Source: an uncultured Clostridia bacterium
GTDB taxonomy: Bacteria > Bacillota > Clostridia > Oscillospirales > Acutalibacteraceae
Length of the DNA: 11,040 nucleotides
Direction: 5' to 3'
NCBI GenBank assembly: GCA_945875045.1
Contig: CAMCIX010000023.1
Span: forward strand, 1 to 11,040
The notes under the pieces were generated by a model. It was not told the origin of the DNA. It was given only the letters and a program-made list of their open reading frames with translations, and searched no databases. Below are positions 1-8,000 of this stretch, one piece after another. A program made the position numbers and the translations under genes. The stretch's first letter is position 1. Each line of letters opens with the position of its first letter.

Positions 1-2
1 TC

Positions 3-296
3 TCCAGTGAAGACAGCCTGATAAACAAAGTGGTTGTAATCGACAGCGATGTTTTCAGCCCCGAATATCAGCTTGCCACGCATCAGCTTATGCTTTGCAC
101 AGGCGGCTTCGGCTCACAGCCTAACGCCAGAGGCCGAACCTGCTTTTGTACCTCTCTGTATGATGGGCACAAAGCGAATTTTTACAGGCAGGATGTAATC
201 GGCATTATAGATGCAGACTCACTTCCCAAATGGGCAAAGCCGGGTTACGAAAAGGCTTTGCAAGCCGCAAAAAGAGAAGAAAGGAATGAAAGATAA
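3..296 (+). CDS. C-terminal end of an unknown accessory protein (5' truncated by window edge)
   Basis: The frame is already open at the first bases of the window and runs to a TAA at 294-296, so this is the tail of a longer gene. An in-frame GTG exists at 30, but it has no ribosome binding site, and the reading frame continues upstream of it without a stop, so I do not treat it as the start. The visible 97 codons include a Cys/Gly/Arg-rich segment (LCTGGFGSQPNARGRTCFC, about codons 36-54) followed by a segment with several aromatic and acidic residues ending in a charged Glu/Arg tail. I recall similar tails in unannotated proteins of Bacillota conjugative elements but cannot name a family. 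The stop TAA overlaps the next ATG by one base (TAATG), which suggests translational coupling with the downstream gene. No signal peptide or membrane segment is visible in this part. Confidence 0.75.
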   Translation, partial: SSEDSLINKVVVIDSDVFSPEYQLATHQLMLCTGGFGSQPNARGRTCFCTSLYDGHKANFYRQDVIGIIDADSLPKWAKPGYEKALQAAKREERNER

Positions 297-1231
297 TGAG
301 TTTTGATTTGAAGGTGATGAAAGAACCGGAACAAAAGTATACCTATCGGCAAAGCACGCAGATTTCCATGCAGTGCGGACTCATTGGGTATCTTCGTGCG
401 GATATGGATACAAACGGAAAAGGATTTTTCAGCACTTGGAACGATTACCGCACGGATCTGAAAACGGACGAGTTCAAAGCGGAATTTGACGATATGATTA
501 ACACCTACCGTGAAAAAGATAATTTTCTTGCGGACAGAAACACGCTGAGTAAGTTCTGTTATCAGGAAGCTTTGCAGTACGGCAGTGATGAGCGCTCCTT
601 CGGTGTTCGAATTGACTCCGATGATTACGCCTATCTTTGCAGGCTCAATCCCTATCAGGGCGAATATAACCTTTACTGCTACTGCTACAAAAAAGAATGG
701 CTGGACGACCATATCCGTAATGCCGAGAAAGGTATCCGTTTCATTACACCGGAATACAAAGAAAAGTTCCGCATTAAGGACGGCGACCGTATTCGCATTA
801 CCTACTCTGACGGAAAGACTTGCGACAGGGTGTGCAGATATATCGACGAGTACCATGTTGAGGTGGGGGATAATCTCTATCACATTTGCGAATTTGCCGA
901 GCGGATAGAGCAAAACGGTGCAAAGGTCATCCCGCTTCGCTCGGATTTGCCCGAAACTTGTTATGCGACTTTGCCGGGGACTGATGAAGTAATCATCATC
1001 AAGCATGGAGAAAGCGGATATTACACTTGTGAGTATTCGACCGATGATAAAGCATTTAACCGAGCGTTGGTTGATGACCGAAATTCAAACCTCGAAGTCA
1101 GCAAAGCACAGGTAGAAGCAATGCTTGCAGGCTCTATGTTCGGTTGGGACGTTCCTGCCGCTGATCCGAAAAGCTATGACGAAAACGGTAAATTGCTTCA
1201 TAACCCGAATGATCGAGGTGACGCACGATGA
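296..1231 (+). CDS. Conserved mobile-element protein of unknown function, 311 aa
   Basis: The start at 296 has an AAGGA at 281-285 with a 10-base spacer, and its ATG overlaps the previous stop. The protein is soluble, acidic and rich in aromatic residues, with no signal peptide or membrane segment. The N-terminal half has the motifs EQKYTYRQSTQISMQCGLIG and LRADMDTNGKGFFSTWND. The middle (about residues 150-215) reads as a small beta-rich module with a G-D-R-I-R-I-T strand, a D-E-Y-H-V-E-V strand and a V-I-P-L-R end, resembling the compact SH3-like beta modules often found in mobile-element proteins. The last 40 residues include GSMFGWDVPAADPKSYDENG. From memory, proteins with this overall pattern accompany the large helicase-methyltransferase gene in many Clostridia conjugative elements; the biochemical role is unknown. 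The gene ends in an ATGA overlap with the next one. A long antisense reading frame over this gene is a shadow. Confidence 0.88.
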   Translation: MSFDLKVMKEPEQKYTYRQSTQISMQCGLIGYLRADMDTNGKGFFSTWNDYRTDLKTDEFKAEFDDMINTYREKDNFLADRNTLSKFCYQEALQYGSDERSFGVRIDSDDYAYLCRLNPYQGEYNLYCYCYKKEWLDDHIRNAEKGIRFITPEYKEKFRIKDGDRIRITYSDGKTCDRVCRYIDEYHVEVGDNLYHICEFAERIEQNGAKVIPLRSDLPETCYATLPGTDEVIIIKHGESGYYTCEYSTDDKAFNRALVDDRNSNLEVSKAQVEAMLAGSMFGWDVPAADPKSYDENGKLLHNPNDRGDAR

Positions 1232-1413
1232 AATATTCTGTAAAGGTCAAAGAAATCAGCTACGGTGTTGTTGAGGTCGAGGCTGCTTCCGCTGAGGAAG
1301 CAAAAGAAACGGCTGAAGCAGAATACTACTTCGGAAATGTCTTTTGGAACAATTCCGAAGCGGATTATACTGTCGAACCCTTAAAAGAACGAAAGAGAGA
1401 TGAAGCACGATGA
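1228..1413 (+). CDS. Small DpnD/PcfM-like protein, 61 aa
   Basis: The ATG at 1228 overlaps the previous TGA by four bases (ATGA) and has GAGGTG at 1215-1220 with a seven-base spacer. The protein begins with a beta strand (KYSVKVKEISYGVVEVEA), continues with an acidic alanine-rich helix (SAEEAKETAEAEYYFG) and ends with a short acidic strand (SEADYTVEPL) and a charged tail. This strand-helix-strand order, with the A-x-S-A-E-E-A turn, is the pattern of the DpnD/PcfM family C-terminal domain found in conjugative plasmids and elements. Family members have no well-defined biochemical role; DpnD is named from a restriction locus and PcfM from a conjugative plasmid. I rate the family call as moderate because the protein is very short. 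It ends in a second ATGA overlap with the zinc-knuckle gene. Confidence 0.78.
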   Translation: MKYSVKVKEISYGVVEVEAASAEEAKETAEAEYYFGNVFWNNSEADYTVEPLKERKRDEAR

Positions 1414-1553
1414 GCGACACTTGTGTATGCTGTGGTAGAGAAATCCCGGAGGGCAGACAGGTTTGCCCTATCTGTGAATATGAAGCCGAGCACGGAAAGG
1501 AGGATGCGAATGTATCAGGAAGGCACAGACCATCTGATATGGTCGAACTATGA
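1410..1553 (+). CDS. 47-aa zinc-knuckle/zinc-ribbon-like small protein
   Basis: The ATG at 1410 overlaps the previous TGA as ATGA and the frame runs 47 codons to a TGA at 1551-1553. The protein starts MSDTCVCCGREIPEGRQVCP and carries Cys at residues 5, 7, 8, 19 and 22, giving a C-x2-C...C-x2-C pattern (C5/C8 and C19/C22) with a ten-residue gap, typical of a one-zinc rubredoxin-like knuckle. Glycine and proline sit in the expected turns (C-C-G-R-E-I-P and C-P-I-C). The remaining 25 residues are polar and probably disordered. The last 44 bases overlap the start of the next gene in another frame. Very small zinc-ribbon proteins of this form are common in Bacillota mobile elements; the role could be nucleic-acid or protein binding, but nothing here proves it. 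The protein has no membrane segment. Confidence 0.75.
   Translation: MSDTCVCCGREIPEGRQVCPICEYEAEHGKEDANVSGRHRPSDMVEL
1498..1503 (+). promoter_or_regulatory. Ribosome binding site that fixes the start of the 184-aa gene
   Basis: AGGAGG lies inside the preceding zinc-knuckle gene. It touches an in-frame ATG at 1504 and is six bases from a second in-frame ATG at 1510. The six-base spacer is normal for Bacillota, so 1510 is the likely start. An in-frame GTG further upstream at 1423 has no such site. Confidence 0.75.
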
Positions 1554-2064
1554 CCTTGATTTAGAGGACTGGCGTGAGTCATTGGAAGAACTTTACCCCC
1601 ATTATTCTGAGGATGAGTTATACGAGAAAATGTACGATTCCAACGCCGCCAATCTTGATGATGAACGCTGTAACTTGGATATACAGCTATCCTCTCCGAT
1701 TTTGGTTATCGGCGATCTCGGACTTTGGTACGGCAGACGCACCGGATATAAGGAGATCGAAAGCGGCAATATCCGTGATTGTCTGTATTCGGATACGGAC
1801 TATACCACTTGGTATGTAGATAAAGACGGAGAGTTTCGTTGTGATGCTACTCACCACGATGGCACGAATCATTACCGCTACCGTACCTATCGGGACGGTG
1901 TGACCGATGAGCAGATTGAGGATTTGAAGGAAAAACTCTATTGCGGTGAAGCGACTGAAAAAGACATTAAAAAGGTCACGCGCAGGCTTGGTGATGAAAT
2001 CGGTGCGGTGTACGGCTGGGAGTTTCCGAGCGAAAAGCCGAAAGTTAAAGTATACGAAAGATAA
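1510..2064 (+). CDS. Conserved mobile-element protein of unknown function, 184 aa
   Basis: I place the start at the ATG at 1510 because AGGAGG at 1498-1503 is at normal distance; the longer frame from GTG 1423 would overlap almost the whole zinc-knuckle gene and has no ribosome binding site. The product is acidic and soluble (start MYQEGTDHLIWSNYDLDLED). Recognisable blocks are an acidic helical N-terminal part (ESLEELYPHYSEDELYEKMY), a central hydrophobic beta part (LDIQLSSPILVIGDLGLWYG) followed by a GYKEIESGNIRDCL segment, a W-Y-V-D-K-D-G-E turn, a H-H-D-G-T-N-H-Y-R-Y histidine/tyrosine-rich block and a C-terminal helical region (EKDIKKVTRRLGDEIGAVYG). I recall this protein as widely conserved beside large helicase genes in conjugative elements and some phages of Bacillota. 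No enzyme motif is evident. The stop at 2062-2064 is 17 bases before the giant gene. Confidence 0.85.
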   Translation: MYQEGTDHLIWSNYDLDLEDWRESLEELYPHYSEDELYEKMYDSNAANLDDERCNLDIQLSSPILVIGDLGLWYGRRTGYKEIESGNIRDCLYSDTDYTTWYVDKDGEFRCDATHHDGTNHYRYRTYRDGVTDEQIEDLKEKLYCGEATEKDIKKVTRRLGDEIGAVYGWEFPSEKPKVKVYER

Positions 2065-2069
2065 CTGAA

Positions 2070-2075
2070 AGGAGG
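2070..2075 (+). promoter_or_regulatory. Ribosome binding site that fixes the start of the giant gene
   Basis: AGGAGG touches an in-frame ATG at 2076 and lies six bases upstream of a second in-frame ATG at 2082. The normal spacer favours 2082. The arrangement AGGAGG-ATG-NNN-ATG is the same as at 1498-1512. Confidence 0.75.
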
Positions 2076-2081
2076 ATGAAA

Positions 2082-5000
2082 ATGCCGAGTAAATTTCAAA
2101 CTACCGTGGAAATGGTGGCACATACGGCAAAGGATATTACCTCACATCCGGAAACCTTTATGAGCTTTCTTGAAACGGCGGCGAACAACTACAAATACAG
2201 CTTCCGTGACCAAATGCTTATCTTTGCACAAAAGCCGAGTGCTACTGCCTGTGCAGAAATTGAGGTATGGAACAAGCTCGGTCGGTATGTAAACAGAGGC
2301 ACGAAAGGTATCGCTCTTTTGGTGGATCGCAATGTTCCGTATAAGCTGCGCCATGTATTCGATATTTCCGATACCAACAGTTATTACGGCAATGAAGTAA
2401 GACTTTGGGCAATGAAGCCGGAGTATGAGGAGCTTGTGACCGAAGCCTTGGAAAACAGCTTCGGTGAGGTGGAAAACAAAAACACCTTTTCCGATGTGCT
2501 GCTTAAGATCGCCGACCTTGCCGTAACAGATAACCTTACCGATTATTGCGAGCAGTTAAACTCAGTAAGGGACGACAGTTTTCTTGAGGAAATCGACAGC
2601 TTTAATGCCGAAGTGTATTTCAGGGGGCTTCTTAAAAACAGCGTTCAGTATATGCTTCTTACCCGTTGCGGATATAACGCAGAGGATTTTTTAGATGTCG
2701 AAGATTTCCGTGATATATGCAATTTCAACACGATAGAAACATTAAATATCCTCGGTTGTGCCGGAAGCGATATATCCGAAATGGTTCTGCAAGAGATTGC
2801 CGAAACAGTTAAAGCCGCCGAGCGAGAAAGCAAAAAGAAGAATCGCACATTTGCAAGTCCGGATAAAACTGAGGATAATATAGGCGAAAATAAAGCAACC
2901 GAAAGGAGTACCCAAAATGGAACTGACCTACAGACAGGCGGGAGATTATCTTCTGCCGAACATCCAAGTGCCGGACAGCCCGAAGATCGGGAAATATGGA
3001 ATGCTGCGCCACACATTTCTAAAGAATCACAGGAAAACGATGTTATCGGGGCTTCAACTGACGGGCAAACTGAACGGACATCTGGAACAGATAGACCGTC
3101 AAGCGACCGAGATGATGGAGAAGCTGACAACAGAAATGGCGAAAGCGCAGGGCGTGAACGAAACCCTGAAAGCGACCGACCAAATGAAGTGGGTGCAGAT
3201 GATGAACAACATCAATGCATCAGCGGAGGAAATCGTGCTGAAGGAAATCGTCTACAGCTAAGCGGTCACGATTACGACGCCCGCAGTGAAATCCCGTATT
3301 ATCACGAGGATGATGAAAAAGCCGAGCTGCTTCGTAACTGTATTGCTCTAAAAGACCATCGAAAAGAAATTGCCACGTTTTTTGCGGAACATGAGGACCG
3401 CAGGGAGCGTGGTAATTTTATTAAGGGCTTCTTTGATAACACCTATGTAGAGCATATTCTTGATAGCGGTCAGCGTGTGGGCTACCGTGCCTATGACGAT
3501 TTGCTTACCATGTGGCGCGGCAGTTATCTTACCCGTGAAAAAGAGGATTTTATGAGCTGGGAGCGCATTGCAAACAAGATCTACGGACTGATGCTTTTGC
3601 ACGAATGGTTAAGCCCGGATGAACAGTCCCTACCCACTGTCGGCGAACAGATAAAGCTTATTGAAGAAGCTAAAACCGAAAAGGATAAAAAGTTTGTGCT
3701 GCCCCAGGAGGCAATCGATTATGTACTTTGCCGAGGCAGCGACTATTCGCAAAGTAAATTCCGTATTTATGAGCAGTTTTCAAAACAGGAAAGCAAAGAG
3801 AAAAACATTGCTTTTTTGAAATCCGAATACGGAACAGGCGGACATTCGGGCGCCCTGCCCGAAAGCGGATATTGGGAGCAACACGACGGCAAAGGTATAA
3901 CCGTATCAAAAGGAATAACCGGCGATGCGGACAGAATTGAATATACAATAAAGTGGAACGCTGCCGAAAAGCGTATCGGCGAGCTTATAAAGGTCGATAG
4001 GTATTTAACACCGGCTGAAAGAGAAGCGTATCCCGCATATAAGCGCGAAGCGGATAACAGGAGTAAGCGTTCTGAGCTTATGAAGGAATTTCGCTCTATT
4101 TTTGAGGACTACAATGATTTTGAACGGCAACTCGGTAATGAGAGTGCTGTTCTTTCTATGTTCGAGCTTGGGGACTGTGCCGCTGCGTTCACAGCCGGCG
4201 AAAAGCGCTGTAATTATGTCACGGATAAGCCCTTTATATTGCCGATTATGCGTAAGGCGCTCAATCAAATCATAGAAACCAAAACTCATTTAACCGAACG
4301 GGCTGAAAAAATGCTTGAAGCCTTATCCGGCGATATAGCAAAACCCTTTGAGCCAACCTATGACGAGCTGAACCCGCCGCCCGAACCGCCGAAAGAATAC
4401 CGCTTTTCGCTCGGTGATTCGGTATATATAGGTACAAAGGAATATTCTATCCTATCCCTTGGTGGCGATACCGTCACGCTCAACGATAGCGAGTTCCCGT
4501 TGTTTTGCGAAGATATGTCACGGGAGGAATTTGACCGCAAGGTAAGCGAAAATCCGATGAACGACAAGTATCTCCATGTGGTAGAAAGCGTTATTGCCGA
4601 GTCGGAAGAAACCCAGGACAACACGAAAGTGAGAATATCCCTGGATAGCGGAAACGACCTCGTTCATTGGATATATTTCAATCCCGATGCAAATGCCGGA
4701 GGTCAGTATGTTTCGGGGGAATTGAGCTTTTCTGTTTTTGAGGAACTTATCGAGCAGTATGACATTGCAAATCAACCCGAAAATACCGAGAAGTTCGTTA
4801 GTGACCTTGAAGAAATGTCGGATCAGTTTTTAGCCGACATCAACACGCCGTTCTTTATGGAAGCGGAAAACGACTATGAGATGGACTGTGACTATATTCA
4901 GTTCACACCCGAAAACATTCTGAAAATCCACAAGGATATTAAGCAATTTGAAGCAGAACATCATGCAGAACTTAACAGAATGGCTGAACAGACCGAGCCG

Positions 5001-8000
5001 ATCTCCCTGCCTGTTTATGACCGTGAAACAGAAATTCTCTATGCCGTATTAGATAAGCTGAACGTCGGTGATATCAAGCTCGGCTTCGATGACGATGAGC
5101 TGGTTGCAACAGACGGTTACAACAATGTTTGGCGGGGTAAACAGTTCTATGCGTTTCTTGTGGAGGATGCTATCAGCTATGACGAATACGGCAAACTGAA
5201 TGAGTTTTCGGGTGAATTGCTCCGTGACTTTGCTGAGCTTTGTGGGCATAACGGCGTAGAGATAAAGGATTACCGTGCCCCGTCCCCTTGGGATGAGTAC
5301 GAAAAAGCTAAGAAAGAAAACCCCGATGCGGTTGTGATGCAGAAGATAGGAGATTTCTTTGAAATCTTCGGCGAAGCAGACACTGAGATTGCACACGAAG
5401 TGCTTGATTTGACCATTACAAAGAGAACCTTTGAAAACAAATCAATCAGCACACCGATGTGCGGCTTTCCTGTGTTCAAAACCGAGGAATATACGCAAAG
5501 AATATTGGACGCAGGTTATGATGTGGTAGCCGTAACCCATGAACCCGGGGATAAGCTTCAGATAAGACGGATTGTTTCATCGACTAAAGAAAGAACCGAA
5601 GAAACCCTTGCACCTCCGCCCGAACAGAAGAAGCAAGGAAAGCTGTCGCCGAGCATCATATTCCCCGAAATCAAGAGCGATTACCGTACCAATTTCCGCA
5701 TAGAGGATGATAATATCGGTGTAGGTACTCCGCTTGACCGATTCTATAACAATGTCCACGCCATTCAGCTTTTACGAAAGCTTGAAGCAGAACACCGACT
5801 TGCTAACGGCACCGAACAACGCATCTTATCCGCTTATGTAGGTTGGGGCGGTCTGCCGCAGTTCTTTGAAGAAACCAATCCCCATTATGCAGAGCTGAAG
5901 GAACTGCTTTCGGAGGACGAATATGCGTCGGCAAGAGCGTCTGCATTGACCGCCTTTTATACGCCGCCCGTTGTTATTAAGGCAATATACAAGGCTTTTG
6001 AAAATATGAATTTCAAGAGCGGCAATGTGTTGGAGCCATCCTGCGGTATCGGCAACTTTATGGGACTTGTCCCAGACAGTATGAAGGACGCTAAATTCTA
6101 CGGTATTGAGCTTGACGCAGTTTCGGGAAAAATTGCACAGCAGCTTTATCAGAAAAACAGCATTGCCGTGCAGGGCTTTGAGGATACAAAGCTGCCGGAC
6201 AGCTTCTTTGATGCGGCGGTGGGCAACGTCCCGTTCGGGCAGTTCAAAGTGCCGGACAAGCGGTATGACAAGCATAATTTCCTTATTCATGACTACTTTT
6301 TTGCCCGCACTCTTGATAAGGTGCGACCGGGAGGTATTATTGCCTTTATCACCTCTAAAGGTACGATGGATAAAGAAAATCCGTCAATCCGAAAGTTTAT
6401 TGCACAAAGAGCCGACCTGCTCGGTGCAATAAGGCTGCCTAACAATACCTTTAAGGACGCCGCAGGAACGGAAGTTACTTCGGACATTATCTTTCTGCAA
6501 AAGCGTGACAGGCTTATTGACATTGAACCCGATTGGGTGCATCTCGGCACCGATGAAAACGGTATCAAGATGAACAGCTACTTTGTGGATAATCCCGATA
6601 TGATTATGGGCGAAATGAAAATGATAACCGGTCCGCACAGTATGCAGTCAGCCTGTATCGCCTATGAGGATCAAAGCCTTGCGGAGCAGTTGGCACAAGC
6701 CGTTGAAAACATCCATGCGGAGGTTACGGAATATGAATACGAAGACCTGACCGACGAGGAAGAAGATCTGTCTATCCCCGCCGATCCCGAGGTTCGTAAT
6801 TTCAGCTACACGGTAGTTGACGGCAAAATCTATTACCGTGAAAACAGCCGCATGAAGCCTGTTGATGTATCCGTAACCGCCGAAAACCGAATTAAGGGAA
6901 TGGTCGGTATTCGTGACTGCGTGAGAACGCTTATTGAATACCAAACCGAGGATTACCCCGAATCGGACATTAAAGCAGAGCAGGAAAAGCTCAACGAGCT
7001 GTATGACGCTTTCAGCAAAAAATACGGACTTATCAATTCAAGGGCGAACAATTCCGCTTTCAATTCCGACAGTTCTTACAGCTTACTTTCTTCCCTTGAA
7101 GTGCTTGACGATGAGGGCAACTTTGTCCGCAAAGCGGATATGTTCTCAAAGCGAACCATAAAGCAAAAGGTTACGGTGACCAGCGTAGATACTGCGTCAG
7201 AAGCCTTGGCTTTATCCCTTGCGGAGAAAACGAAGATAGATATCCCGTATATGTGCGGGCTGACGGGGAAAAGCGAGGAAGAAATTGCCGAAGACCTTTC
7301 GGGGGTTATCTTCCTTAACCCGTTTTATGCCGAAGGTTCCTCCGAACCAAAATATATACCCGCTGATGAATATTTGTCGGGTAATGTCCGCGAGAAGCTT
7401 GCAGTTGCAAAGACGGCGGCTGAGAATGATGCTACTTTTGAAGTCAATATAAGGGCACTATCCGAGGTTATGCCGAAAGACCTTACTGCAAGTGAAATAT
7501 CCGTCCGGCTCGGTGCAACCTGGCTGCCGCCGGAGGATGTCGAGCAGTTTATGTTCGAGCTTTTCAGCACAGCAAGGTATATCTCTTGGAACATTCATGT
7601 GCACTATTCGGAGTACACGGGTGAATGGAATATTGAGGGCAAGTCATACGACAGAGGAAATATCAAGGTATACAACACCTACGGCACAAGCAGAATCAAC
7701 GGTTACAAAATCATTGAAGAAACGCTGAATCTCCGTGATGTGCGTATCTTTGATTATGTGGAAGACGAAAACGGCAATAAAAAGCTGGTCCTGAACAAAA
7801 AGGAAACCGCCATTGCACAGGGCAAACAGCAGCTTATAAAGGACGCTTTTGCCGACTGGATATGGAAGGATCAGGAGCGACGGGACAGGCTTTGCAAGCT
7901 GTACAACGAAAAGTTTAACAGCGTTCGTCCCCGTGAGTATAACGGCGAGCATCTGAACTTTGTCGGTATCAACCCCGAAATCACACTGCGACCCCATCAG

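Noticed and set aside
245..1006. A 253-codon open frame on the minus strand
   Set aside because: It lies antisense to a well-supported gene with good ribosome binding site and coupling, has no convincing site of its own, and its translation (hydrophobic and Phe/Ile/Val-rich) is what the reverse complement of acidic protein-coding sequence yields.
1423..1509. Upstream extension of the 184-residue gene to a GTG at 1423
   Set aside because: No ribosome binding site at 1423 and near-total overlap with the zinc-knuckle gene; AGGAGG at 1498-1503 points to 1510.
2645..3130. A 161-codon minus-strand frame over the tnpV region, which would make a third overlapping gene
   Set aside because: Its Ser/Pro/Leu-rich translation has no recognisable family and no start signal; it is best explained as a by-product of the two plus-strand frames.
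3597..3611. A zincin metallopeptidase motif in the giant protein, as in LtrC-type proteins
   Set aside because: The only nearby candidate reads H-E-W-L-S and lacks the second histidine of HExxH.
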